Source: Leptospira selangorensis
GTDB taxonomy: Bacteria > Spirochaetota > Leptospiria > Leptospirales > Leptospiraceae
DNA length: 64,000 nucleotides
Assembly (NCBI RefSeq): GCF_004769405.1
Contig: NZ_RQES01000018.1
Coordinates: 124,001 to 188,000 of the forward strand
Direction: 5' to 3'
Part shown: positions 20,430 through 28,507 of the stretch, one piece after another
Position numbering within the stretch: the first letter of the stretch is position 1
Layout of the letters: every line of letters starts with the position of its first letter
Program-made: the position numbers and the translations under genes
Notes under the pieces: generated by a model
What the model saw: only the letters and a program-made list of their open reading frames with translations
Databases searched by the model: none
Told to the model about the DNA's origin: nothing

Positions 20430-22600
20430 ACGCGGAAACTTTTCCCACAAGTATACCTGAGCCGGAAGGTATCTTAAAAGAAGCATTCGATTCCAGAAAA
20501 TTTACGTATAGAAGATTGGGATTTGTCGGAGTTTTGGGACTTCTATCCTTATTCGGTATCTATTTAGAATATCGTTTTCTTCTAATAAACGGGATCTCTC
20601 CTCTGGAATGGGCTACACTTTTGCTCTTCTGTTTTTTGTTTCCTTTGTTAGCGTTCGGGGCCACTACTGCGATCTTCGGGACAATCCAAAGAATACGAGG
20701 AGGAGATCCTACACGTATCTCCGGTTTAATCGCAGGACAAACCGCAAGCCCGAATGAACTCCCACCGACTGCAGTGGTCATTCCGATCCATTGCGAAGAT
20801 GTAGCAAGAGTCGCGGCAGGTTTGGAATCCATGATGAAGTCCGCTGCTTCGGTAGGTCTTGGAGAGAACCTAGACTTCTTCTTATTATCCGATACCACTG
20901 ATCCGGATATTTGGCTCCAGGAAGAGAAAGCATTCTCTAAACTTTCCAGAAAACCGGAAACAAAGGGAAGAGTATATTACAGAAAAAGAAGGATTAACCT
21001 AAACAAAAAATCAGGGAATATAGCGGACTTTTGCAGGAGATGGGGAAGGCGTTATAGATATATGATCGTCTTGGACGCAGACAGTTTAGTAACAGGGGAA
21101 TGTATGCTAAATCTGATCCGACTCATGGAAGCAGTACCTAACGCAGGTATCATACAAACGGTCCCTAAAATTATCCGAGGCAAAAGTTTATTCCAGAGAT
21201 TGGCACAATTCGGGACTTGGCTAGGAAATCCAATCTTTGGCGCCGGATCTTATTATTGGCAGGTATTTTCAGGACCTTTCTGGGGGCATAATGCGATCGT
21301 AAGACTAAAACCTTTTATGGAACATTGTGGTCTTCCCGGTTTGCCCGGAGAAGGAGCAATAGGCGGAAAAATCCTGTCTCATGATACGGTAGAAGCTGCA
21401 TTAATTAGAAAAGCTGGATATACCGTTTGGTTTGCTTATGATTTAGAAGGTTCTTATGAAGAATGTCCTCCTAATCTTCTGGAAAGTTTAAAAAGGGACA
21501 ATCGTTGGTGCCAGGGGAATCTGCAACATTTCTGGTTTTTATTCGTAGGGGGCTTACGGATTTCCAGTAGGATACATATTCTTTTGGGAATACTGTCCTA
21601 TGCGAGTTCTCTCCTTTGGGCATTACTCTTGGTTGCGACCAGCTTTACAGTAATGGCGGATACCGATTATTACCGTCTTGCATCTATTCCGGAAGAATGG
21701 GCTCAATTCCAAGAAAGTATGTATCTCCCTGTGTTCTATGGATTACAGATTTATACTATTCTAATATTGTTTATGCCTAGGATACTTTCCTTCTTGGACG
21801 GGTTGTTTTTCCGTAGGAAAGAAAGTGGGATCGGGTTTTTCTCTTTTATAATTTCCTTTTTTGTAGAATTTATTCAGTCGGTGATCTTGGCTCCTGCTTA
21901 TATGGTCCAATACACTAGATTCCTTTGGATGACTTTCTGGAATAGAAAGATAGAATGGGGCCCTCAGAACAGGGACCCGGCTCAAGGCATTGATAGAATG
22001 GCCGCTGCTCGTGCCTTATTGCCTCAGGCATTTTATGGCACTGGAATTTCTATTTGGTTATTCGTATATTATCCTGTACTTTTTTATTGGCTGCTACCGA
22101 TCACAGGTGGATGGCTTCTTTCTTATTTCTGGGGAGTCTGGACTTCTTCTTCTAAACAAGGAGAAGTTTGGAAAAAAAGAGGATTTCTTTTAACTCCGGA
22201 AGAAACCAAACAGAATACACTTTTGTCGGATACTGAAAATTTAGAAAAAGAATACTCTGAGTTCTTGGAAGGAATGGAATCTGGCAGAGGGATTTTTCTT
22301 TCCGTTGTAGATCCTCTTCTATTTCGTTTTCATATATCTCGTTTGAGGTCCAGAAAAAAAGAATCGGATGCACGTAAAAGATATATGGACGTTCTTGTTT
22401 CCAATTGGAAAGAATCCGGTCCTGATTCTTTAAATTCAAAGGAGATGAGCAGGCTTCTTTGGGACAAACGTATTCTAAGTGATCTTCATTTCTGGTTTTG
22501 GGAAACGGATATCTCTAAAACTCATCCTTGGTGGAAGGAAAGATTTTTAGAATACCAAACTAGAATACGTAAAGAACAGATCGTAAATTGGTTCAACTGA
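20426..22600 (+). CDS. opgH: Glucans biosynthesis glucosyltransferase H
   Basis: OpgH is an inner-membrane GT2 glycosyltransferase that polymerises UDP-glucose into the backbone of periplasmic glucans. Seen here are two N-terminal membrane helices, then the GT2 core with VVIPIHCED, the metal-binding D-x-D at about residues 217-219 (VLDADS) and the acceptor motif DNRWCQGNLQH. Several membrane helices follow to about residue 590, then a cytoplasmic tail. The ATG at 20426 overlaps the preceding stop; an in-frame TTG at 20414 is less likely. At 724 residues it is shorter than E. coli OpgH (847), mainly in the N-terminal cytoplasmic region. Leptospira biflexa is reported to make such glucans. Confidence 0.93.
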   Translation: MNAETFPTSIPEPEGILKEAFDSRKFTYRRLGFVGVLGLLSLFGIYLEYRFLLINGISPLEWATLLLFCFLFPLLAFGATTAIFGTIQRIRGGDPTRISGLIAGQTASPNELPPTAVVIPIHCEDVARVAAGLESMMKSAASVGLGENLDFFLLSDTTDPDIWLQEEKAFSKLSRKPETKGRVYYRKRRINLNKKSGNIADFCRRWGRRYRYMIVLDADSLVTGECMLNLIRLMEAVPNAGIIQTVPKIIRGKSLFQRLAQFGTWLGNPIFGAGSYYWQVFSGPFWGHNAIVRLKPFMEHCGLPGLPGEGAIGGKILSHDTVEAALIRKAGYTVWFAYDLEGSYEECPPNLLESLKRDNRWCQGNLQHFWFLFVGGLRISSRIHILLGILSYASSLLWALLLVATSFTVMADTDYYRLASIPEEWAQFQESMYLPVFYGLQIYTILILFMPRILSFLDGLFFRRKESGIGFFSFIISFFVEFIQSVILAPAYMVQYTRFLWMTFWNRKIEWGPQNRDPAQGIDRMAAARALLPQAFYGTGISIWLFVYYPVLFYWLLPITGGWLLSYFWGVWTSSSKQGEVWKKRGFLLTPEETKQNTLLSDTENLEKEYSEFLEGMESGRGIFLSVVDPLLFRFHISRLRSRKKESDARKRYMDVLVSNWKESGPDSLNSKEMSRLLWDKRILSDLHFWFWETDISKTHPWWKERFLEYQTRIRKEQIVNWFN

Positions 22601-22644
22601 TCCCAAAAATCCTTTTAATCTTTATATTATAAAAATAGAAATCG

Positions 22645-23013
22645 TTACTTAGGTATTCTCTGCGCAGGATCATAAAAGAATTGTTCCTCTTTGATCTTTT
22701 CTCCTTCCCAATGCTGATAGGCAAGTTCTTCCATATCCGTTGTAGTGCCATCTTTCCAATCGAAATGAAACACCCATCTAATTACGACGTAATCTCCGTT
22801 GATAAATACTGGACGAATACATTTAGAAGTTAATGACTTCGCTCTTCGAAGTACTAATTTTTCATTTGTAACGAGCAAATCTCTACCTACTCGAGGTGGT
22901 GACTGGTTTTCCTGCATAGAAGCATCCGCCGTATAAAAAGCTTCGATTGCTTCATCATGTTTATTCGATTCTACATGCGCGATGAATTTCTCTAGTGTTT
23001 CTAAAGTTGGCAT
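22645..23013 (-). CDS. SnoaL-like / NTF2-fold protein
   Basis: A 122-residue single-domain protein resembling the SnoaL-like polyketide cyclase / NTF2 fold. It has the opening helix LEKFIAHVESNKHDEAIEAFYTADASMQEN, a variable middle, and the closing strands VIRWVFHFDWKDGTTTDMEELAYQHWEGEKIKEEQFFYDP. Family members bind small hydrophobic ligands or act as isomerases or hydratases, and the role here cannot be deduced. It may be a separate unit from cfa, since a structured 147-base gap lies between them. Confidence 0.75.
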   Translation of the reverse strand: MPTLETLEKFIAHVESNKHDEAIEAFYTADASMQENQSPPRVGRDLLVTNEKLVLRRAKSLTSKCIRPVFINGDYVVIRWVFHFDWKDGTTTDMEELAYQHWEGEKIKEEQFFYDPAQRIPK

Positions 23014-23071
23014 AGATATACCTATCTCTATAACGATTGAGTGATACTTCCTTGGATAAAATTAGTCTGTA

Positions 23072-23143
23072 AACTCGAAAAATCCTAGTTTGGTTTCCAA
23101 ACCTATACTCTATTCACGCCTATAGAATGAGGATTTTCGAGTT
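23072..23143. repeat. Structured intergenic element, probable three-way junction
   Basis: The outer stem pairs AACTCGAAAAATCCT (23072-23086) with AGGATTTTCGAGTT (23130-23143), with one extra A. Inside are a perfect hairpin GTTTGG-TTT-CCAAAC (23088-23102) and a second one, CTC(T)ATTC with GAATGAG (23108-23131). It lies between cfa and the SnoaL-like gene. There is no T-run beyond the stem on either strand. Confidence 0.55.
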
Positions 23144-23160
23144 ATTCCAATTAACAATTT

Positions 23161-24279
23161 CTATCTCACTGCCTGATAGATCTCTTCTCTATCTCCTTTC
23201 GAAAATACAAACTGCCAAAGTTGGATTTTTCTGGAACGAAACGCACCAGCACAGCTCAAAAGATAAAATTCCCACATACGTCTGAATCTTTCTCCGTATT
23301 TTTTCTGGATCAGACTCCATCCTTTCTCGAAATTATTATACCAAGCCATGAGTGTCCTATCATAGTCCGGTCCGAAATTATGAAGATCTTCTAATACGAA
23401 AAGATTTTCGCTGGCTTTAGTGATCTGTGCCGCAGAAGGAAGATGTGAATTTGGAAAAATATATTTTTCGATCCATCTATCGGTAACCTTATTGGAAGTA
23501 TTGGAGCCGATCGTATGAAGTAAAAATAATCCTTTATCCTTTAGGGATTTATAAACTATTTCCATATAGGTTCTATAATTTTTATAACCTACATGTTCCA
23601 TTTGGCCCACGGAAAGTATAGAATCGAAATTGTCCTTCACATCCCGATAATCCATTAATTCGTATTTTACTTTCAGGTCTTTGGATCTTTCTTCTGCGAG
23701 TGCCAATTGTTCTTTGGAAACGCTGATCCCGAATACTTCTGCTCCATATTCTCTGGCCGCATGTCTGGCGAGTCCTCCCCAGCCACATCCTATATCCAAA
23801 ACTTTCATACCTGGCTGGAGGTCCAACTTCCTACAGATCAGATCCATTTTGTTTTCTTGGGCTTCATCTAATGAGTTCGCATTCTTCCAATACGCGCAGG
23901 AATAGACCATCTCCCTGTCTAACATCAGCTCGAATAGATCGTTTCCAAGATCGTAATGTCTTTCTCCGATCATAAATGCTCTTCTTTTGGATTGGCGATT
24001 TAATATTATAGATTCTAGATATAGAAAAAAGTTCCCCCAGGTTTTAGCTGCCTTTTCTATTCCCTTATCTAATAACCTTCTGACTGTTTCGTCGAACCTA
24101 CCGCATTCGAACCATCCATTCATGTATGCTTCTCCCAAACCTAGAGAGCCGTTACTGAATATTTTTTCGAATAATCTATCATCCTTTACTTGGATGTCCC
24201 AATCTGCATTTCCTCCGAAGCTGACTCCTGCCTTTGCAAATAATTCTTCGACCTTACCGCGAACTTTTTCTTTCCACAT
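23161..24279 (-). CDS. cfa: Cyclopropane-fatty-acyl-phospholipid synthase family methyltransferase
   Basis: This enzyme transfers a methylene group from S-adenosylmethionine to the double bond of unsaturated phospholipid acyl chains at the inner membrane. The SAM-binding motif is VLDIGCGWGGLARHAAREYGAEVFGISVS. Family marks include ERHYDLGNDLFELMLDREMVYSCAYW and VGQMEHVGYKNYRTYMEI. The 372-residue length agrees with E. coli Cfa (382). The start was set at the ATG at 24279 because GGGAGGGAG stands right before it; the frame extends six codons further upstream. It is a single gene with a structured element downstream. A relative modifying other lipids cannot be excluded, since Leptospira lipids are unusual. 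Confidence 0.92.
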   Translation of the reverse strand: MWKEKVRGKVEELFAKAGVSFGGNADWDIQVKDDRLFEKIFSNGSLGLGEAYMNGWFECGRFDETVRRLLDKGIEKAAKTWGNFFLYLESIILNRQSKRRAFMIGERHYDLGNDLFELMLDREMVYSCAYWKNANSLDEAQENKMDLICRKLDLQPGMKVLDIGCGWGGLARHAAREYGAEVFGISVSKEQLALAEERSKDLKVKYELMDYRDVKDNFDSILSVGQMEHVGYKNYRTYMEIVYKSLKDKGLFLLHTIGSNTSNKVTDRWIEKYIFPNSHLPSAAQITKASENLFVLEDLHNFGPDYDRTLMAWYNNFEKGWSLIQKKYGERFRRMWEFYLLSCAGAFRSRKIQLWQFVFSKGDREEIYQAVR

Positions 24280-24412
24280 GACTCCCTCCCTAAACAATCG
24301 CAGTCGCCGATTAAAATACTCGATTTTTGAAAGGAAGAAAAGTAAAAAAGATAAAAGAAGATATTAGACTATATTCTATTCTACCAAACGCTTGTTAGTT
24401 GAATGATGTAAC

Positions 24413-25528
24413 TTATTTGATAATTTCTAAGATCGAATCTTGGATTTCTTGGATGGCATCTTTTTGAAATCTTGGATCAGGAACAACGTTAGAGGATATT
24501 GCAGATTTGGATGCTTCTTCCCAACGGAAAGAAAATAGGTCATTATGGGAGATATACGAAGATTTATACTGAGATTGTAACGTTTCCACCAGGTATTTAT
24601 ATTCCGGAAAGTTACCTCTATCCGTATAAAGTATAGGAGTTCCTGCAAAATACGATTCGCTTAAAATACCGTAGCCTGGTTTTGTTAATACAAAGTCACA
24701 TGCTCTAAGTAGATCGGGATAATGGCAGTTTGGAATCGTAATAATCCCCAGATTATTTTTAGCTTCTATCTTCCATTCAATACCGCCGATAACGATCCTT
24801 CTTTTGGACGGGTTCCATTCATTCCAATCAAAATGAGAAGAGTCGATCCCATAGGCTCCGAAGGAAAATAGATAATAGTCTATTCCTTCTTCAAAACCGT
24901 AATATCTTCTGGCTTCTTCTTTGTTTAGATTAGGTTTACGTCCTAATAGTCCGATATTTTTGGTTTGATGGATAGAAGTGACTGGGCAGGAAAGTGGAAG
25001 AATAAGTCCTAAATCGCAAAGCGCATATTCTTTTTTTAATTCTTCTGAATATTCTTGGAATATTTCAGATTCATAATATGAATAGATATAATCCCAGGTA
25101 AAATTTCCTAGAAATAGGGAAGGGATTTTTAATTCGGAAGAGATTAAAAAAGGAAAAGAAGAAGAATCCGACCAAATAAGATCAGGCTTTTCTTTTTTGA
25201 GAACTTCAGTTTCTAATTGTAATAAAGAGTTTTTATTTTTCTTAAATTCTAAAATTTCAGATTCGGTGGAATCCAAGTCCATTCCAAGAGAATCTTTTTG
25301 AACAATCCCTACATCTGATTTTGTTTTTCTGAATTTGATCCTGGATCTGACCTGTCCCCAAATTCCGGAAACATCCAAGGAAGATGCAAATTCTTCTCCT
25401 CTGGGAGAATTGATGGTAGCGGTCCAACTCGGATTTTGAATTAAAATTTGTAGGATAGCTTCTAGGCTACGGCTGATATGGCCGAAACCGTGGCCGCTTA
25501 CGAACGCGGAAATATGGATCTTTTTCAT
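24413..25528 (-). CDS. MurG-like glycosyltransferase (GT-B fold)
   Basis: The protein of 371 residues has the N-terminal Gly-rich loop typical of GT28/MurG-like GT-B enzymes (HISAFVSGHGFGHISRSLEAIL). A C-terminal nucleotide-sugar site motif follows (LLRACDFVLTKPGYGILSESYFAGTPILYTDRGNFPEYKYL), in which the Gly-rich turn and Glu contact the sugar nucleotide in known relatives. Substrate and acceptor are unknown, and similar proteins occur in lipid, exopolysaccharide and kinase-like contexts. The ATG at 25528 was preferred over an upstream in-frame start at 25564, since the Rossmann strand should begin close to the N-terminus. The transposase gene starts just upstream on the other strand. Confidence 0.75.
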   Translation of the reverse strand: MKKIHISAFVSGHGFGHISRSLEAILQILIQNPSWTATINSPRGEEFASSLDVSGIWGQVRSRIKFRKTKSDVGIVQKDSLGMDLDSTESEILEFKKNKNSLLQLETEVLKKEKPDLIWSDSSSFPFLISSELKIPSLFLGNFTWDYIYSYYESEIFQEYSEELKKEYALCDLGLILPLSCPVTSIHQTKNIGLLGRKPNLNKEEARRYYGFEEGIDYYLFSFGAYGIDSSHFDWNEWNPSKRRIVIGGIEWKIEAKNNLGIITIPNCHYPDLLRACDFVLTKPGYGILSESYFAGTPILYTDRGNFPEYKYLVETLQSQYKSSYISHNDLFSFRWEEASKSAISSNVVPDPRFQKDAIQEIQDSILEIIK

Positions 25529-25548
25529 TAACGGTTCTGTCGATATAG

Positions 25549-26819
25549 TAGCACCAAAGCGCACAAATGCATTGCGTGGGCTTCCATCATCCTATAGTTC
25601 CTTTCCAATCAACATAAAATACTACCAAGAGCGAACGGAGTATTTCTTAGATACCTTTTATCCAAAGTTCTGCCCTGAATGCAAGATTCAACTCAGAAAG
25701 AGAGTAGGGCTGAGAACTTACCTAATCCGGTGTGAACAATGCCACCGCCAAGCTTCGCGACTTTCATATACACCGCTCCACCAATTCAAGCTTCCGTTAT
25801 GGACCTTTAGCTACGTATTGGAGGAGGCATATCTCAGAAGCCCAAAGGTATTAACCTCAGCGGAAATTCAAAGGAAGCTTGGAATCTCATACAAGGCGGC
25901 TCTACTTCTCAAACGTAGAATACAACTCTTCGCGGCAGAACAAAAGGAGAACTTCCGAGACCTGATCTTCCGGAATCTGGAATCCGAATTCCGGGAGTTC
26001 CGACTTCCAGAAGCGATTCCGGAATCAAATACGCGTCTCACGACAGTTCCAGTAGAAGGAAAGAAGCGTGGAGTAGCCCGGGACATTTCGGACAAAAAGG
26101 GGGCGATGAAACGGGCGATTCAAGGAAAGCCAATCGTTAACGCCGATACACTCGTATTATTCTCAGCATCCCAAAGGGCGAATAAGGGCCGTAAACGGCA
26201 CAAACACGGTGGATCTACCGCTTCCATCTATATGAACGACAAGCTGGGAGGAAGGCAGATCGGGACGATGGTTCACACGATCGTGACCAGTAAAGGCGCA
26301 CTCATACTCGATTCAGTTCCGGACCAAAAGATGGATACGCTTGGGCCGCTATTCTTACGGAACATTCCAATCACCGCTCCTATATTTACCGACAGCGCAT
26401 ACACGTGGCTCGGGACCGCATACCGGAACCACCGAATGGTAAACCATTCGGCCCGTTCGAAGGACAACCGTTACAGATGGGCGAGGAATCGATGGAGCAA
26501 GGACGGAGTCCACGCTCAATACGCCGAGGGAAACCACCGGGCAATCAAGCAGGCGTTCTCCCAATACGGATACATCCAACCGAAATATTCACAACTCTAC
26601 TTGGATGAGTATTGTTTCTTTAAGAATCTGAAGGCTTTTGGGATGGACCGGCTAATTGAAACGAACCGGATGAGAAGAGGAATCGAGGTGGTTCCGACTC
26701 AGGTGTGGGAGGATGGGGTATCCTCGTTTCCAGCTCAAAAGGAAAGAAATAATTTTACAGATACTCGGAACATTTCTTCCGCTTTTAAGCTGAAAGCGAT
26801 GATACCAACCGATGTGCTA
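25549..26819 (+). mobile_element. Probable IS1595-like insertion sequence (ends uncertain)
   Basis: The transposase region is visibly richer in G+C than its neighbours: 29 G/C in bases 26101-26160 against 19 in bases 25081-25140. It also separates two minus-strand genes. The only matching ends I find are a short TAGCAC at 25549-25554 and its complement GTGCTA at 26814-26819. The flanks show no direct repeat, so the boundaries are tentative. Confidence 0.35.
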
Positions 26820-26861
26820 AATGTCAATCTGAGATTTCTGTCGGAGGACTTCGTACATTAA
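25572..26861 (+). CDS. IS1595-family (ISXO2-like) DDE transposase
   Basis: The N-terminal region has a zinc ribbon with CPEC at 34-37 and CEQC at 54-57. A helix-turn-helix-like segment follows (TSAEIQRKLGISYKAALLLKRRIQLF), typical of IS1595 transposases. The catalytic core has candidate acidic residues at Asp192 (NADTLVLF), Asp274 (IFTDSAYTWLG) and Glu319 (YAEGNHRAIKQAF). The protein is 429 residues, longer than many family members, and its last dozen codons overlap the 3' end of the convergent TrmH-family gene. The real C-terminus may thus have been altered by the insertion. Codon use differs from neighbouring genes. It seems intact enough to be active, but the terminal repeats are not clear. 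Confidence 0.8.
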   Translation: MRGLPSSYSSFPINIKYYQERTEYFLDTFYPKFCPECKIQLRKRVGLRTYLIRCEQCHRQASRLSYTPLHQFKLPLWTFSYVLEEAYLRSPKVLTSAEIQRKLGISYKAALLLKRRIQLFAAEQKENFRDLIFRNLESEFREFRLPEAIPESNTRLTTVPVEGKKRGVARDISDKKGAMKRAIQGKPIVNADTLVLFSASQRANKGRKRHKHGGSTASIYMNDKLGGRQIGTMVHTIVTSKGALILDSVPDQKMDTLGPLFLRNIPITAPIFTDSAYTWLGTAYRNHRMVNHSARSKDNRYRWARNRWSKDGVHAQYAEGNHRAIKQAFSQYGYIQPKYSQLYLDEYCFFKNLKAFGMDRLIETNRMRRGIEVVPTQVWEDGVSSFPAQKERNNFTDTRNISSAFKLKAMIPTDVLNVNLRFLSEDFVH

Positions 26862-27629
26862 AATTCCGGCAGACATCGCGAGATTTAAACTGTCCGCCAC
26901 TCCCTTCATGGGAAGGGAAATATATTGATCGCTTTGGGATCTTGCATACTCGCTTAGTCCGTACTGCTCGCTTCCGAAAACAAGCGCTACCTTTCCTTTC
27001 AGATTTGCGTCCCAGTAAAGTGACTTAGCTTCGGGAGTTACTGCAAATGTTTTGTATCCTGCATTTTGTAGTATGGGATATAGTTCTTTGATATCGGACT
27101 GAAAAACATCCAGTGTGAATAATGTTCCTGTAGAAGATCGAATAACGTTTGGATTGAATAGATCCAACCTTGGATCCGCAACGAATACCTTATGAAATCC
27201 AGCACCTTCTGCGGTTCTTAAGATGGTGCCTAAGTTTCCCGGTTTTTCCACACCTTCAATTACGAGTACAGGATCGTTTGAAAGTTTTGTTTTAGAAGAT
27301 AGGGAGAAGTCCGGCAATTCTGCAGTTGCAATTAAACCATCCGGTCTATCTCTATAAGAGATCTTTTCAAAAATTTGTTTTGGAACGAGGATCGTTTTTG
27401 CATCGATGGACGATACAAGATCTTCTTCATTTTCTCCTAAGTAACAAGCGGGGCAGGTGAGTAGATATTCGAATTTTACTTTGCCTGAAACTTGTGCTCT
27501 TTGGATCTCTCTAAAACCTTCGATGAAGAATGTGCCTGATTTTTCTCTGTTCTTTTTGTCTTTTAATCCTGAGATATATTTCAACTTTTCATTGGAAAAG
27601 CTGCTGATTTCCAATACGTTCTTCTTCAA
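26817..27629 (-). CDS. TrmH-family (SPOUT) RNA 2'-O-methyltransferase
   Basis: A 270-residue SPOUT methyltransferase. The N-terminal substrate-binding domain contains REKSGTFFIEGFREIQRA. The C-terminal knotted domain carries the three signature motifs: KPGNLGTILRTAEGAGFHKVFVAD, KVALVFGSEQYGLSEY and ISLPMKGVADSLNLAMSAGILMYE. Relatives (RlmB, TsnR-like) methylate a ribose in 23S rRNA using SAM; the exact position here is not known. The start overlaps the preceding methyltransferase stop by four bases, so it is the third gene of an RNA-modification operon. Its stop codon TAG lies inside the possible IS terminus. Confidence 0.88.
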   Translation of the reverse strand: MKKNVLEISSFSNEKLKYISGLKDKKNREKSGTFFIEGFREIQRAQVSGKVKFEYLLTCPACYLGENEEDLVSSIDAKTILVPKQIFEKISYRDRPDGLIATAELPDFSLSSKTKLSNDPVLVIEGVEKPGNLGTILRTAEGAGFHKVFVADPRLDLFNPNVIRSSTGTLFTLDVFQSDIKELYPILQNAGYKTFAVTPEAKSLYWDANLKGKVALVFGSEQYGLSEYARSQSDQYISLPMKGVADSLNLAMSAGILMYEVLRQKSQIDI

Positions 27630-28504
27630 AGTTTTACTCTATTAGAATAAAATACACAATTGGAACCGGCGGGATGTAATCTTCCAGTGGTTTCCGAGAT
27701 GGAGAGTTCTTCCGTTAGATAGTTACCTGGAGTTTTAATTCTACCTTCCAAAATTCTTCTGAGTGCAAGAGGGCTAAAACCGGTAGAATGGCAGGTTAAA
27801 AATACGAACTCAGGTTTATTATTACAGAGTTGCATGAGTAGATCCATCATCTCCGGTAGATCTTTTTCTATTTTAAAAACTTCTCCGCTGGCACCTCGTC
27901 CGAAAGTAGGAGGATCTAAGATAAAACCTATATATTTTTTTTCTCTTCTGATCTCTCTATTCAGGAATTTTAATACATCTTCTATGATCCAACGTACTTT
28001 TTTGCCCGCTAAACCGGAAACTTGTGCATTCTCTCTGGCCCATTCTACCATTCCTTTGGAAGAATCTAAATGACAAGCATCCAATCCACCGGCTAATACG
28101 GATAAGGTGGAAAGCCCGGAGTAAGCGAATAAATTTAAAACTTCTCCCTGTCCTGCAAGTTGAGAAGAAACATTTCGGATACGATCCCAATTGCTCAATT
28201 GTTCCGGAAAAATCCCAAGATGTCCGAAAGGAGTAAAACGAATCTTAACTGTTAAAGGGGGGATTTGGATCAGGAACTCATCTTCTGAATCCGGCCTAGA
28301 ACCGCTTGAGCCTTTCCAACTCCAATTTCCTCCGCCCTTATCGCTTCTATGATATTCTCCGTCGGCATCTTTCCAAAGAGAAGCTTGGGTAGGTGGCCAG
28401 GCAGCAACTGGAGAAGGACGGATCACTTTATAAGGACCCACTTGTTCTAATTTTTTGAAATTCCCGGAATCGATGAGTTGGTATGTATTTTTATTTATGC
28501 TCAT
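27626..28504 (-). CDS. SAM-dependent methyltransferase, probable rRNA cytosine methyltransferase type
   Basis: A 292-residue class I methyltransferase. The SAM-binding loop is VLNLFAYSGLSTLSVLAGG, the acidic residue after strand 2 is in ACHLDSSKGMVEWARENA, and the catalytic-site motif is FILDPPTFGRG, typical of RlmI/RlmK-like enzymes. There is no PUA domain at the N-terminus; instead a substrate loop rich in Trp and Gly is found (GGGNWSWKGSSGSRP). It lies three bases after the RlmI-like gene and overlaps the TrmH-family gene, forming one operon. The modified nucleotide is unknown. Confidence 0.8.
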   Translation of the reverse strand: MSINKNTYQLIDSGNFKKLEQVGPYKVIRPSPVAAWPPTQASLWKDADGEYHRSDKGGGNWSWKGSSGSRPDSEDEFLIQIPPLTVKIRFTPFGHLGIFPEQLSNWDRIRNVSSQLAGQGEVLNLFAYSGLSTLSVLAGGLDACHLDSSKGMVEWARENAQVSGLAGKKVRWIIEDVLKFLNREIRREKKYIGFILDPPTFGRGASGEVFKIEKDLPEMMDLLMQLCNNKPEFVFLTCHSTGFSPLALRRILEGRIKTPGNYLTEELSISETTGRLHPAGSNCVFYSNRVKL

Positions 28505-28507
28505 ATA

